Counted from the stretch's first letter, positions 49,819 through 59,288 are shown. The stretch is 64,000 nt of DNA from Butyrivibrio sp. NC2007 (GCF_000421405.1 NZ_ATWY01000004.1:1-64000), one strand, 5' to 3'. Program-made: numbers and translations. Notes: generated by a model from the sequence alone, not told the origin.

Positions 49819-51135
49819 TTACAAAAATCTCCTTACAGTGATGATCGATCTGTAAGTTGCAGGGCTGTACTTAATACCTGTCTTCTGAGTACTGGCGTGG
49901 ACAATCTGTCCGCCACCTATATATATTCCAACGTGTCCGCCGTAGTAAATTACATCTCCCGGCTGGGCATCCGCATAGGAAACTTCTCTGCCGTAGGATC
50001 CCTGTCCCCAGGAGGTTCTGGGAACGCTTATTCCAAAGGCCTTGTAAACTGACTGAACAAATCCTGAGCAATCTGCTCCATTGGTAAGGCTTGTACCACC
50101 GGGTACATAAGGATTACCGACAAACTGACATGCATACTTGGCAATATTGCTTCCGGTAGCACTTCCTGCTGCAGCATAGGTCTTACCGCCACCTGATGAA
50201 CTGTTTGAGCCTGAACTGCTGCCCGATGAAGTTTCACCACTGTCGGATTCCGTATTTTGAGCCGCCTCGGCAGCTGCTCTTTCTGCTTCTAATGCATTCT
50301 GAGTAGCCTGCTTGGCTGCGTCAACTTCCTTTTGCTTATCCTCAATCTTCTTTTGAAGTCCTGCGATGCTGGCCTGCTGGCTCTTGACCTGAGCCGTATA
50401 AACTGCCGCGTCCTGTTTTGCCTTGGCAAGCTTAACTTCATAGTCTGCATAAGTCGCCTTGTACTGAGCAAGAAGCTCTTCCATGTAAGCTTCTTCCTCT
50501 TCAAGCTCAAACTGTGAGGCCTCAAGCTCTGCCTTTTCCTCTTCAAGCCTCTGCGCCAGTGCAGCTGCTGCCTCCTTGGCTGCCACATACTCTGAGAGTT
50601 TCTGTCTGTCGTACTCGTAGAGCTGTTCGATATACTGAGCTTTGTTCAAAGCATCTGCGTAACTTGTAGCCGTAAGCAGGAGCTGTACATAAGACAGATT
50701 TCCTTTTTCATACATGAACTTAACCCTTTGTACCATCGATTCATAAAGGGTTTCCTCATGATTTTTGGCCTCTTCATATTCAGCATTGGTCTGCTCTATC
50801 AGCTGTGTCTTATCTTCAATATCCTCTTTGATGAGTTCAATATCTGTCATCAGGCCAACGATCTCAGCATTGGTGGAATCAATAGCTTCCTGGGTTTCTC
50901 CAAGTCCCTCTGTTGATTCCGAGATCTGGCTGTTTGCCTCGTTTAACTTATTCTGGCTTGCTGCCTTCTGGCTCTCAGCCGCTTTCTTTTGCTGCTTCAG
51001 GGCCTTTTCTTCCTCTTCCAATTTCTTTTGCTGTTCCTGGAGTTCTTCACTGGTTGTAGCAAAAGACTGCACCGGAGTAAGTACAAAAAAAGCAAGGGAA
51101 AGTATCACGGCAACGATAGAATAAAATCTTTTCAT
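49819..51135 (-). CDS. Secreted coiled-coil NlpC/P60 peptidoglycan hydrolase
   Basis: The 438-residue product has a signal peptide (1-26, ending SFA) and a long coiled coil (about 27-270) like CwlO/PcsB proteins. A Ser/Gly-rich linker leads to an NlpC/P60 endopeptidase domain (about 325-438) with catalytic Cys in GADCSGF and His in GGHVGIYI. Such enzymes cut peptide stems in the cell wall, usually kept in check by FtsEX through the coiled coil. The GGGGG ribosome site places the start at 51135 rather than ten codons upstream. Confidence 0.92.
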   Translation of the reverse strand: MKRFYSIVAVILSLAFFVLTPVQSFATTSEELQEQQKKLEEEEKALKQQKKAAESQKAASQNKLNEANSQISESTEGLGETQEAIDSTNAEIVGLMTDIELIKEDIEDKTQLIEQTNAEYEEAKNHEETLYESMVQRVKFMYEKGNLSYVQLLLTATSYADALNKAQYIEQLYEYDRQKLSEYVAAKEAAAALAQRLEEEKAELEASQFELEEEEAYMEELLAQYKATYADYEVKLAKAKQDAAVYTAQVKSQQASIAGLQKKIEDKQKEVDAAKQATQNALEAERAAAEAAQNTESDSGETSSGSSSGSNSSSGGGKTYAAAGSATGSNIAKYACQFVGNPYVPGGTSLTNGADCSGFVQSVYKAFGISVPRTSWGQGSYGREVSYADAQPGDVIYYGGHVGIYIGGGQIVHASTQKTGIKYSPATYRSIITVRRFL

Positions 51136-51208
51136 CCCAATACCCCCTTGCTTTAATTTCAACAACTAGTATCAAATAAAACCAATTACTACTATATGTA
51201 GTATAACA

Positions 51209-52450
51209 TTATTCTGAAATATTTGCATTCTCTACGAGGAAGTCTGCAACCTGCTCAGCCATGATCTGCTCTCTGTAATCCTCTGTGTCAAAGGATGCCT
51301 TGAACTCATCAATGGTGTTGTAGCTTGACTTGAAATAGTTGTCATAGTCTTCTTGGATATATTTATCAATGGTCTCCTGTGAAACCTCGATACCCTCTTT
51401 GTTTGCAATCGCCTGAAGAACCATGATCCTCTTGGTCTGCTGGTTAGCAAGGTCATTGAGGTAATCCTCAGGAGTTCCTGTAAGACCGTTGTTTTGCATT
51501 ACTGTCTGAACATACTCTGTCTCTGAAACCTGAACGCCGTATGTGTAATAAATCTGCTGAACATAGCTCTTAAGAGAATCTACCATCTGAATGTAGTATC
51601 TGTTGTAGAGCTTCTCAGGCATATCGTCTACCGTTGCATTGTCTGCTACCGTCTCAACAGCTGCGTTCTTGAGGTCCTCATTGTATTTGGTATCTGCATC
51701 AGCTTCAAGTTCTGCACGAAGATGTGCTCTGAACTGATCCATGTTCTCAACATCCTCAAGGCCAAGGCCCTTAACCCACTCATCAGAAGGCTCAGTATCT
51801 GCAACCTTGATGCTGTTAACTGTTACTGTAAAGATAACATCCTTGCCAGCAAGATCTGCAGCGCCATAATCCTCAGGGAAGGTGAGGTTAAGATCAACTG
51901 TCTCACCCTTCTTAACTCCGATAAGGCCATCCTCAAATCCATCGATAAATGAACCTGAACCGATCACAAGGTCATATCCCTGTCCGGCTCCGCCCTGGAA
52001 CTCTTCCTTGGTGTCAGCATATTTTCCAACGAAATCGATGTTGGCTGTATCGCCACTCTCGATAGCTCTGTCAGTAACTTCCTTCATGTTAGGATTCTGA
52101 GAATAAGCACTCTTAAGGCTGTCCTCAACGTCTGCATCTGTTACTTCTGTCTTCTTGAGATCAAGTGTGATTCCCTTGTAATCTCCAAGCTTAACCAGGC
52201 TGTCGATATCAACATCATTAAGTGTTACGGCTTCAAGCCCTGATACATCGATACTTCCGGAAGTTCCTTCCGTAGCTGCATCTGTAGAAACATCTGCTGT
52301 TGACTGAGCTGCCTCGCCGGCTGTAGCCTCTGTTGATGCTTCTGCTGTTGCTTCTGTTGTTGCTGTCTCTGTTGCTGCCTCTTTTCCGCAGGCACAGAGC
52401 ATAACCATTGATGCTGCCAAAGCAGCGATTATTCTATAGTTTTTCTTCAT
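51209..52450 (-). CDS. FKBP/trigger factor-like peptidyl-prolyl isomerase lipoprotein
   Basis: The 413 residues have a lipobox LCAC (Cys21), a Thr/Ala/Glu-rich linker to about residue 70, an FKBP-type domain around IESGDTANIDFVGKY ... FPEDYGAADLAGKDVIFTVTV (about 125-215), and a C-terminal helical part resembling the trigger factor C-domain. It thus looks like a secreted counterpart of trigger factor, folding proteins outside the membrane. Alternative: PrsA-like foldase, but the FKBP motif argues against parvulin. Own transcription unit. Confidence 0.85.
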   Translation of the reverse strand: MKKNYRIIAALAASMVMLCACGKEAATETATTEATAEASTEATAGEAAQSTADVSTDAATEGTSGSIDVSGLEAVTLNDVDIDSLVKLGDYKGITLDLKKTEVTDADVEDSLKSAYSQNPNMKEVTDRAIESGDTANIDFVGKYADTKEEFQGGAGQGYDLVIGSGSFIDGFEDGLIGVKKGETVDLNLTFPEDYGAADLAGKDVIFTVTVNSIKVADTEPSDEWVKGLGLEDVENMDQFRAHLRAELEADADTKYNEDLKNAAVETVADNATVDDMPEKLYNRYYIQMVDSLKSYVQQIYYTYGVQVSETEYVQTVMQNNGLTGTPEDYLNDLANQQTKRIMVLQAIANKEGIEVSQETIDKYIQEDYDNYFKSSYNTIDEFKASFDTEDYREQIMAEQVADFLVENANISE

Positions 52451-52584
52451 AATATGTTACTCCTTCAAACAATATTTCTTATACTACCACACTCTAACTT
52501 CTTATTAAAGTATTTAATTGCGCAAAACTAAAAAGAATGCTAGAATAGGTAGTGCACTTTTTATTTAGTTTGGAGGATTACATT

Positions 52585-53058
52585 TTGAGTACAGGATTAA
52601 TAGTTTTAATTGTAGTTTTAGTTGTTCTGATTGCAGCTGGTGTTGCACTTTTCATACTCGGTAAGAGAGCTCAGAAGAAGCAGGAAGAGCAGCAGGTTCA
52701 GCTCGATGCCATGAAGCAGACAGTCACAATGCTGATCATTGACAAGAAGAGAATGAAGCTCAAGGAAGCAGGTCTTCCACAGGCCGTTATCGATCAGACT
52801 CCCAAGCTCCTCAGGGGTTCAAGACTTCCTATCCTCAAGGTTAGGATCGGCAACAGAGTAATGAGTCTTATCTGTGATGAGAAGATCTTCGACTCAGTTC
52901 CTACCAAAAAAGAGGTTAAGGCTTCCGTAAGCGGTATCTACGTAACAGAAGTCAAGGGCCTTCACGGTAAGGTTCAGGCTCCCGAGCAGAAGAAAGGATT
53001 CTTTAAGAATCTCGTTGCCAAGGCTCAGGAAAAGGCCGGAGCAAAAATGGTTAAATAA
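52585..53058 (+). CDS. Single-pass membrane protein of unknown function (TTG start)
   Basis: The 157 residues have an N-terminal membrane anchor (about 3-27) and a KRAQKKQEEQQ charged stretch. A conserved core follows (KLKEAGLPQAVIDQTPKLL, then SRLPILKVRIGNR). The tail is basic. No family recognised. The only start with a ribosome site is a TTG, preceded by GGAGG at eight bases; a GTG at 52552 has none. The product is cytoplasmic apart from the anchor. It converges on the DUF1934 gene with a shared terminator. Confidence 0.72.
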   Translation: MSTGLIVLIVVLVVLIAAGVALFILGKRAQKKQEEQQVQLDAMKQTVTMLIIDKKRMKLKEAGLPQAVIDQTPKLLRGSRLPILKVRIGNRVMSLICDEKIFDSVPTKKEVKASVSGIYVTEVKGLHGKVQAPEQKKGFFKNLVAKAQEKAGAKMVK

Positions 53059-53070
53059 TAAAAAAGACAA

Positions 53071-53106
53071 ATGCGGTGACAACTCAGCTTGCCACCGCAT
53101 TTTTTA
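53071..53106. terminator. Terminator between convergent genes
   Basis: Stem ATGCGGTG / CACCGCAT with a 14-base loop, followed by six T on plus and by T-rich sequence on minus. Confidence 0.85.
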
Positions 53107-53536
53107 TGTCTATAACTATCATCGAACTTGAAACCACCTGTCCTTCAATCTCCAGGTCATAATCCGCAACCAGCTTTATTTCCTCGTCTCCGCCGACCTT
53201 GGTAAAGTCAAAGCTCTTGGTCCTTACCTTCATCAGCATGGTTCCATAGGGCGTTGCATACTCAGTGTCATACTCAAGATCATCGGCAAATGTAAGCGTT
53301 GAGGTAGTTGCTCCTCCTCTTACAATCTCCATCTTCCGGCCATCGGCACCGATGTGCACCCGGTTGTGAACCTTCATGTTCCCGGCTCCGGTATCCTGTT
53401 CCTCGTCGTATTCGACGATAAAACTTCCGTCCTCCAAAAGCTCATATATTCCCGCTGCCAAAGATTCAACCTTTTCAGTAGGCTCGCCTTCTCTTGAATG
53501 TATGCCTGTAACACTGACCTCTACATTTCTCTTCAT
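53084..53536 (-). CDS. DUF1934 family beta-barrel protein
   Basis: The 150-residue protein shows the DUF1934 pattern: VEVSVTGIHSREG strand, MKVHNRVHIGADGRKMEIVRGG-type middle, YATPYGTMLMKVRTKSF and a C-terminal LVADYDLEIEGQ strand. The fold is calycin-like, and members are found in Firmicutes next to cell wall or isoprenoid genes; function unknown. The ATG at 53536 follows AGGTGA. It starts 13 bp after ispE and its 3' end overlaps the terminator stem. Confidence 0.85.
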   Translation of the reverse strand: MKRNVEVSVTGIHSREGEPTEKVESLAAGIYELLEDGSFIVEYDEEQDTGAGNMKVHNRVHIGADGRKMEIVRGGATTSTLTFADDLEYDTEYATPYGTMLMKVRTKSFDFTKVGGDEEIKLVADYDLEIEGQVVSSSMIVIDIKNAVAS

Positions 53537-53549
53537 AAAATTCACCTGA

Positions 53550-54419
53550 TCATTTGCCGGGGTTAATTGGCTTTGTTAAAAAGAGCTCCGGAGCAAGGCC
53601 GGATTTTTTGACCGCCTCATAACCTTTTCTGGCATCTTCTTCTCTCTCGTAAACAGCAAAAACAGTTGGACCGCTTCCTGTCATAAAAGCCCTTACGGCT
53701 CCGTTATCTTCAAGGACTCTCTCTATATCCTTGATAACGCTGTACTTACCTGTTGTTACAGGCTCAAGTACGTTATGTATCTTATCGCACATTCCTCTGA
53801 CATCACCCTCTTCTATGGCCTTCCTGATACCATCTATATCAGGGTGTTTTTCAATAACATTGCTATCAAGCTCTGTATATACCCAGCCTGTCGAAACAGC
53901 TATAGCAGGCTTTGCAACCACAAGATAGAATTCCGGGGCATCCTTAAGAACGGTAAGTTCTTCTCCGATTCCCTCCGACAGAGCCGTTCCTCCAATGATG
54001 CAGTATGGAATGTCCGCTCCCAGCTTAACAGCTCTTTTGCACAGCTCCTCTTTGGAAAGCCCGAGATTCCACAGCTCATTCAATGCGAGATACGCTGCTG
54101 CTCCGTCGGTGCTTCCTCCCGCCATACCTGCCGCCACGGGAATTCTCTTTTCCAAAGTGATATTTACGCCGGCCTTAATACCAAATTCCTCTTTCAGCTG
54201 ATTTGCCACCTTGCAGATAAGGTTGCTTCCATCCGTCGGAATGGTCTCGGAATTAGCCTTAAGGGTTATCTCCCCTCCGGCATTATCCTCGAAAGTCAGT
54301 GTGTCATATATGTCTACGTTCTGCATTATCATCTTCACCAGATGATAGCCGTCATCTCTTTTCCCTATTACATCAAGTCCCAGGTTTATCTTGGCATAAG
54401 CTTTTCTGGTTATCTTCAT
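53550..54419 (-). CDS. ispE: 4-diphosphocytidyl-2-C-methyl-D-erythritol kinase
   Basis: This is a GHMP kinase of the MEP isoprenoid pathway. The 289 residues contain the substrate Lys region (AYAKINLGLDVIGKRDDGYH), the phosphate loop PVAAGMAGGSTDGAAA and the C-terminal MTGSGPTVFAVY. Full length compared with the family. Its promoter lies in the region shared with the divergent gene at 54651. Followed by DUF1934 in the same direction. Confidence 0.97.
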   Translation of the reverse strand: MKITRKAYAKINLGLDVIGKRDDGYHLVKMIMQNVDIYDTLTFEDNAGGEITLKANSETIPTDGSNLICKVANQLKEEFGIKAGVNITLEKRIPVAAGMAGGSTDGAAAYLALNELWNLGLSKEELCKRAVKLGADIPYCIIGGTALSEGIGEELTVLKDAPEFYLVVAKPAIAVSTGWVYTELDSNVIEKHPDIDGIRKAIEEGDVRGMCDKIHNVLEPVTTGKYSVIKDIERVLEDNGAVRAFMTGSGPTVFAVYEREEDARKGYEAVKKSGLAPELFLTKPINPGK

Positions 54420-54555
54420 CTTACGAATCCGCTCCCCTACTGGTAATTTGCAAAAGAAATCTCTACATCCCCCGCTACTTCACATCTTCTCACCATCCAT
54501 AATCCATTACAAGAAAAAAAATACAAAAAAAATGAAAAATTTTTATTTCAGGGGT

Positions 54556-54581
54556 TAAGTTTTTCAAAAAATAGCCGATAG
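54556..54581 (+). promoter_or_regulatory. Sigma-28 (flagellar)-type promoter
   Basis: TAAG (54556-54559), exactly 14 bases, then GCCGATAG (54574-54581). Consensus for sigma-D/sigma-28 in Bacillus is TAAA-N14/15-GCCGATAT. It lies 70 bases before the start codon at 54651, with a normal AAAAGGAG site between. Confidence 0.65.
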
Positions 54582-54650
54582 TCAGAATAGGTAAACTATA
54601 GTTTCGTTTCAGCGCGGTATTAGCTAACCTGTGCGGAAAAGGAGTTCTAT

Positions 54651-55274
54651 ATGGGCGTAAACGGAGTTACCGAGGTTACTAACAACATCGCAACGACCTA
54701 TACTTCAACCGTTAATTCTCCTGTCGAAGACAAGAAGAAAGACAAAGAGGTAGAGGTCAAAAAAGAAGCGGCTGCCGTATACGAGAAATCCGAGGAAAAT
54801 TCAAGTACCTCCAAGGTTTCATCGAAAGAGACAGACAGAACCAAGATCATTCAACAGCTGAAAGCAGATGATGCGCTTCGCCAACAGCAGCTTTTGGACA
54901 TCGTCCACAAGATGATGGGCAAGCAGGCCAAGACCTATGGCATTGCAAACAGCGAAAATGATGAGGATTCTATCTGGAAATTCCTTGCAAAGGGTGATTT
55001 CACAGTAGACGCAGCTACCAAGGCGCAGGCGCAGGAAGACATTTCAGAAAATGGCTATTGGGGCGTTAAACAGACCTCAGAGCGTATTCTTGATTTTGCC
55101 AAGGCGCTTGCAGGAGACGATCCTGAAAAGCTCGAGAAGATGAGATCTGCATTTGAAAAGGGATACAAACAGGCCGAAAAGACCTGGGGTGGAGAGCTCC
55201 CTGATATTTCAAAACAGACCTTTGACGCCGTTATGAAAGGTTTCGACGAGCTCGCAGGGAAAGTAGAAACTTAA
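54651..55274 (+). CDS. Soluble protein of unknown function, probably motility regulon
   Basis: This 207-residue protein has no signal peptide or membrane segment. A Thr/Asn/Ser-rich start (MGVNGVTEVTNN) and a Lys/Glu-rich low-complexity stretch (25-65) precede a helical core (from RTKIIQQLKADDALRQQQLL to the end), which includes GYWGVKQTSERILDFAKALAG and a Trp-containing FEKGYKQAEKTWGGELPDIS segment. I do not recognise a family. The sigma-28-like promoter suggests a flagellar or chemotaxis link. It is monocistronic, with a terminator directly after. Confidence 0.7.
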   Translation: MGVNGVTEVTNNIATTYTSTVNSPVEDKKKDKEVEVKKEAAAVYEKSEENSSTSKVSSKETDRTKIIQQLKADDALRQQQLLDIVHKMMGKQAKTYGIANSENDEDSIWKFLAKGDFTVDAATKAQAQEDISENGYWGVKQTSERILDFAKALAGDDPEKLEKMRSAFEKGYKQAEKTWGGELPDISKQTFDAVMKGFDELAGKVET

Positions 55275-55293
55275 TACCGTTGCTAGTAACACA

Positions 55294-55330
55294 AAAGAGG
55301 AAGTGCCGTAAAAAGCTCTTCCTCTTTTTC
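55294..55330. terminator. Terminator between convergent genes
   Basis: Stem AAAGAGGAAG / CTTCCTCTTT between the motility-regulon gene and pyrD, followed by five T on plus. Confidence 0.8.
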
Positions 55331-55336
55331 CTTTTA

Positions 55337-56236
55337 TCACAGTATTTTTCTAAGTTCGTTTATGTCCTCTACGCCGTACTGCTTCATGTAATTCTCGATT
55401 CCCTCTATCACATGAATTGTTGCGTAAGGGTCATGGAAGTTCATGGCTCCCACTGCCACAGCACTTGCTCCTGCCATGATAAACTCGATGGCATCATCTC
55501 CTGTGGCTATTCCACCCATTCCGATAACCGGGATATCTACCGCATGAGATGCCTCGTAGACCATCCTTACGGCAACAGGCTTGATGGCAGGGCCTGAAAG
55601 ACCGCCTGTTCTGTTTGCCAGAGCAAACTTTCTTCTGTGAATATCTATCTTCATTCCCGTAATAGTGTTTATAAGTGATATCGCATCCGCACCTGCTGCC
55701 TCTGCAGCCTTTGCCATCTCTGAAATACTGGTGACATTGGGGCTGAGCTTCATGATCACAGGCTGCTTTGCGTGTTTTTTGATCTCGGTGGTTATTTCAG
55801 TAAGGGCCTTGGCATTCTGTCCAAATGCAATGGCACCTTCCTTAACGTTAGGGCAGGAGACATTGATCTCAAGCATATCCACATGCTCGTCCGATAATCT
55901 CTCTACCACATCAACATAGTCCTGAATGCTTTTTCCGCATACGTTGACGATCACCTTTGTGTCATACCCTTTCAGGAACTCAAGATCTCTTTTGACAAAG
56001 GTCTCGATTCCCGGGTTCTGAAGTCCTATGGCATTTAGCATTCCGCCGTAAACTTCCGCAACTCTCGGTGTCGGGTTTCCCTCCCAGGGCACGTTAGCTA
56101 CGCCCTTGGTAACCACAGCACCAAGTCTGTTCAGATCAACAAAATCAGAATATTCCATGCCGGATCCGAAGGTTCCCGATGCAGTCATCACAGGGTTCTT
56201 GAATTCAACGCCGGCTATATTAACAGAAAGTTTCAA
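55337..56236 (-). CDS. pyrD: Dihydroorotate dehydrogenase, class 1B catalytic subunit
   Basis: This 299-residue FMN enzyme oxidises dihydroorotate in UMP synthesis. It has the NVSCPNVKEG loop with the catalytic Cys of class 1 enzymes, KLSPNVT, the phosphate-binding GMGGIATGDD and the AVAVGAMNF block. Being directly after pyrK, it is the PyrDB type that passes electrons to NAD. The start is a TTG at 56236: GGAGG is six bases upstream, the protein then begins MKLSVNIAG as in the family, and a GTG at 56257 has no ribosome site and overlaps pyrK. Confidence 0.95.
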   Translation of the reverse strand: MKLSVNIAGVEFKNPVMTASGTFGSGMEYSDFVDLNRLGAVVTKGVANVPWEGNPTPRVAEVYGGMLNAIGLQNPGIETFVKRDLEFLKGYDTKVIVNVCGKSIQDYVDVVERLSDEHVDMLEINVSCPNVKEGAIAFGQNAKALTEITTEIKKHAKQPVIMKLSPNVTSISEMAKAAEAAGADAISLINTITGMKIDIHRRKFALANRTGGLSGPAIKPVAVRMVYEASHAVDIPVIGMGGIATGDDAIEFIMAGASAVAVGAMNFHDPYATIHVIEGIENYMKQYGVEDINELRKIL

Positions 56237-56253
56237 AGCTTCACCTCCAACTA

Positions 56254-57045
56254 TCACATATCAAGATCGTCAGCATCAAACACAGGTCCGTCGGTACAGA
56301 TCCTTGTATTCTTAACCTGTGAGTGCTCATCGATCTCTTTTGTCTTACAGATACATCCAAGGCAGGCTCCAACGCCGCAGGCCATTCTCTCTTCCAAAGA
56401 AACATAAGCCTTCATGCCATTCTCTGAAGCATAAGCCTTGATGGCTCTAAGCATCGGCATTGGTCCGCAGGCATAGATCACATCTGCTACAAGACCGTTT
56501 TCCTTAATAGCATCAATGACATTCCCTTTGGTTCCGATACTGCCATCCTCTGTGGCAATGACAAGCTCTGCTGCCTTCTCAAAATCGTCACGTAGGAAAG
56601 TCTCGGCGTTCCTGTATCCCATTACGCAGGTCACAGATGCTGCCTTACCTGCAGCCTTTAGCTCTTTTGCTGTCTGAAGAAGAGGCGGAACTCCGATTCC
56701 TCCGCCCATCAGAAGAACTCTTTTGCCCTCTGCCTTATCAAGCGGAAAGCCGTTTCCCAAAACGCCCAGAATACTGATGTAGTCCCCGGGCTGATAGAGC
56801 GCAAACTCAGCAGTTCCCTGGCCTACTACTCTGTACACCAGCCTGATGGCACGCCTTGCACCATCAACCTCGCAGATGCTTATTGGTCTTGGAAGAAGTG
56901 TTGCCTTGCCTGCGGGATACACTCCCACAAACTGCCCGGGATGGGCATCGGCTGCCATCTCCGTCTCAAGCCACATGTCATAGATTCCGTCGGCTAATAG
57001 CCTCTGGGAGAGGACTTTTGCCTCTGTTTTCATTTTCTTTGCCAT
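56254..57045 (-). CDS. pyrK: Dihydroorotate dehydrogenase electron transfer subunit
   Basis: The 263 residues bind FAD (RPISICE motif, with GGGIGVPPLL for NAD) and a [2Fe-2S] cluster through CGVGACLGCIC and a later Cys (RICTDGPVF). It carries electrons from PyrD to NAD+. Order pyrC-pyrK-pyrD on one strand. Start preceded by GAGGTGG; 9 bp after pyrC. Confidence 0.96.
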   Translation of the reverse strand: MAKKMKTEAKVLSQRLLADGIYDMWLETEMAADAHPGQFVGVYPAGKATLLPRPISICEVDGARRAIRLVYRVVGQGTAEFALYQPGDYISILGVLGNGFPLDKAEGKRVLLMGGGIGVPPLLQTAKELKAAGKAASVTCVMGYRNAETFLRDDFEKAAELVIATEDGSIGTKGNVIDAIKENGLVADVIYACGPMPMLRAIKAYASENGMKAYVSLEERMACGVGACLGCICKTKEIDEHSQVKNTRICTDGPVFDADDLDM

Positions 57046-57054
57046 ATATCCACC

Positions 57055-58362
57055 TCAATCAGCTTTATATACTATTTGTCCCCTGCAGATGGTAAAGAAT
57101 ATCTTGCCTGGGAGCCTCTCTCCAAGAAACGGTGTATTCGATGCCTTGGAAAAACTCTTGTCAAACACCCACTCCTCATCGGGGTTAAAGATTATCAGAT
57201 CCGCATTATCACCAACTCTTATGGCTCCTGCCTCAAGCCCGTACAGAGCCGCCGGCTTGGCACTCATGCTAGATAGAAGTTCCATAAGGCTAAGATGCCC
57301 GGGCTTTACCAGTTCCCTGATGCCCAGTGCCAGCGAGGTCTCAAGTCCTGTGATTCCGCTGGGCGCCTCCTTAAAGCTCTTTTCCTTCTCCTCTTTGGAG
57401 TGTGGCGCGTGATCCGTCGCGATCATATCTATGGTTCCGTCCCTCAGACCTTCGATTATCGCCTGTCTGTCGCTCTCAAGGCGAAGTGGCGGATTCATCT
57501 TGGCCAGGGTGCCGTGTTTTCTTACCGCATCCTCAGTCAGCGTAAAGTGGTGTGGAGTTGCCTCCGCAAAGACCTTGACCCACTCTCTTCTGGCCTGTCT
57601 TATAAGTTCCACCGATTCAGCTGCGCTTATGTGCTGCACAACTATTGTGGCGCCGGTCTTTCTGGCTATTTCGATATCTCTTTTGACCATGGAGATCTCG
57701 GCTTCCCTGGAAGATCCAGTAAGGCCTAGCTCCTTGGCCACCTCTCCGGCGTTGATCCCGTTTTCTGAAATATATGAAGGATCCTCCTCATGGAGGCTTA
57801 TTACTCTGTCAAGCTCTGCCGCCTTTACGCATGCCCTCTCCATCAGCGCTTCATCCATAATGGGCTTACCGTCATCGGTGAAAAGAACTGCTCCCGCCTC
57901 TTTAAGTTCTTCCATCGGCACAAGCTCTTTTCCCTCCATGTTCATGGTGACGTTGCCACAGGTGTAGACGTTGATGCCGGTCTTACTGCCACGCTCCAGC
58001 ACGTCCTTTATTGTAGCCACGTTATCCATGTGGGGATTGGTGTTGCCCATCATTATGACGCTGGTAAAGCCGCCCTTGGCTGCTGCCCTAGCACCGGTTT
58101 CGATGTCTTCTTTATAAGTGAATCCGGGATCTCTGAAATGGACGTGACCGTCCACAAGTCCCGGAGCCACAATACATCCTCCGGCATCTATCTCTGTATA
58201 GTCGTCGCCTGCCTCCATCATGGAAGCGCTCTCTCTTGCTATCTCATCAAGACTGCCACACAGTCCTATCCTAACGATCTTCTCTTTATCTATGAGGATG
58301 TCAAAAACACCCTCTGTCTCAGTAGCAGGATCCATGATCCTTCCGTTCTTTATCAGCAGCAT
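57055..58362 (-). CDS. pyrC: Dihydroorotase
   Basis: This 435-residue amidohydrolase cyclises carbamoyl-aspartate to dihydroorotate. Zinc-binding DGHVHFRDPG (near residue 70) and SLHEEDPSYI, VVQHISAAESVE and the ATDHAPHSKEEK block with the catalytic Asp are all present, typical of the class I type. It is the first gene of the pyr cluster here; carA/carB, pyrB, pyrE and pyrF are not in the window. Transcription starts in the 118-base gap to the divergent plsC gene. Confidence 0.95.
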   Translation of the reverse strand: MLLIKNGRIMDPATETEGVFDILIDKEKIVRIGLCGSLDEIARESASMMEAGDDYTEIDAGGCIVAPGLVDGHVHFRDPGFTYKEDIETGARAAAKGGFTSVIMMGNTNPHMDNVATIKDVLERGSKTGINVYTCGNVTMNMEGKELVPMEELKEAGAVLFTDDGKPIMDEALMERACVKAAELDRVISLHEEDPSYISENGINAGEVAKELGLTGSSREAEISMVKRDIEIARKTGATIVVQHISAAESVELIRQARREWVKVFAEATPHHFTLTEDAVRKHGTLAKMNPPLRLESDRQAIIEGLRDGTIDMIATDHAPHSKEEKEKSFKEAPSGITGLETSLALGIRELVKPGHLSLMELLSSMSAKPAALYGLEAGAIRVGDNADLIIFNPDEEWVFDKSFSKASNTPFLGERLPGKIFFTICRGQIVYKAD

Positions 58363-58480
58363 GCATGCCTCCTTCGTGGTACGCTCTTATATACTTTAAC
58401 ATAAAACGAGAAATCTATTCCATTTTTGCGCCACTCATGAGAAAATAATAACGGAAATTTTCTAAGAAAGGCTCAAATAA

Positions 58481-59218
58481 ATGATTCGTACAATAATTAT
58501 TTTTATATTTCTGTTTTTTTTCCTGATTGTCTCACTGCCAATGCAGCTGGTGCTCTTTATCATGCACAAGTTCAATGACGACAAGGCAAGGAAAGCTTCC
58601 CTGGCAATTGTCAGCTGGGCATTCAACGTGATACTGTTCCTTGGCGGCATTAAGCGCATTGTCATCGGTGAGGACAACGTTCCCAAGGATGAGGCAGTTC
58701 TTTATGTCAGCAACCACCGCAGTATCTTTGATATCGTTGTCACCTACCCAAGAGTTCCGAGACGCACAGGCTATATCGCCAAGCAGGAATCCATGAAGCT
58801 CCCTGTTATCAGCTTCTGGATGGTATATCTCGACTGTCTTTTCCTCGACAGGTCAGATATCAGAAAGGGACTTGAGATGGTGCTTACAGCCATCGACAAG
58901 GTCAAGAACGGCATTTCAATCTTCATCTATCCTGAAGGCACCAGGAACAAAACAGATAAGCCCCTGGGCGAGTTTCACAAAGGAAGCTTTAAGATTGCTC
59001 AGAAGTCCGGCTGTCCCATCGTTCCCGTAGTTGTCAACCACACCAGAGACTGCTTTGAGAACCACATGCCCTGGATCAAAAAGACCACGGTTGTCATTGA
59101 GTACTGCGAGCCCATCAGGATAAAAGAGCTTGAGAAAGAAGACCAGAAGAACATCGACCAGTACGTTAAGAACATTATCGAACAGACTTATATCAAAAAC
59201 GAAAACCTGGAAATCTGA
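58481..59218 (+). CDS. plsC: 1-acyl-sn-glycerol-3-phosphate acyltransferase
   Basis: The 245-residue membrane enzyme makes phosphatidic acid. It has an N-terminal membrane segment (about 1-25), the NHRSIFD motif (HX4D, catalytic), a FLDRSDIRKGLE segment, and the substrate-binding YPEGTRN motif, then VPVVVNHTRD. Length is normal for bacterial PlsC. It is monocistronic, with a strong bidirectional terminator following. Specific acyl preference is unknown. Confidence 0.93.
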   Translation: MIRTIIIFIFLFFFLIVSLPMQLVLFIMHKFNDDKARKASLAIVSWAFNVILFLGGIKRIVIGEDNVPKDEAVLYVSNHRSIFDIVVTYPRVPRRTGYIAKQESMKLPVISFWMVYLDCLFLDRSDIRKGLEMVLTAIDKVKNGISIFIYPEGTRNKTDKPLGEFHKGSFKIAQKSGCPIVPVVVNHTRDCFENHMPWIKKTTVVIEYCEPIRIKELEKEDQKNIDQYVKNIIEQTYIKNENLEI

Positions 59219-59241
59219 TAAATCAGGATATACAGACATAG

Positions 59242-59287
59242 AAAACCGCTTTGCATCTCCCGTAAAGGTGATACAAAGCGGTTTTTG
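59242..59287. terminator. Bidirectional terminator
   Basis: Stem AAACCGCTTTG / CAAAGCGGTTT with further inner pairs, between the convergent plsC and ddl genes. Confidence 0.88.
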
Positions 59288-59288
59288 T

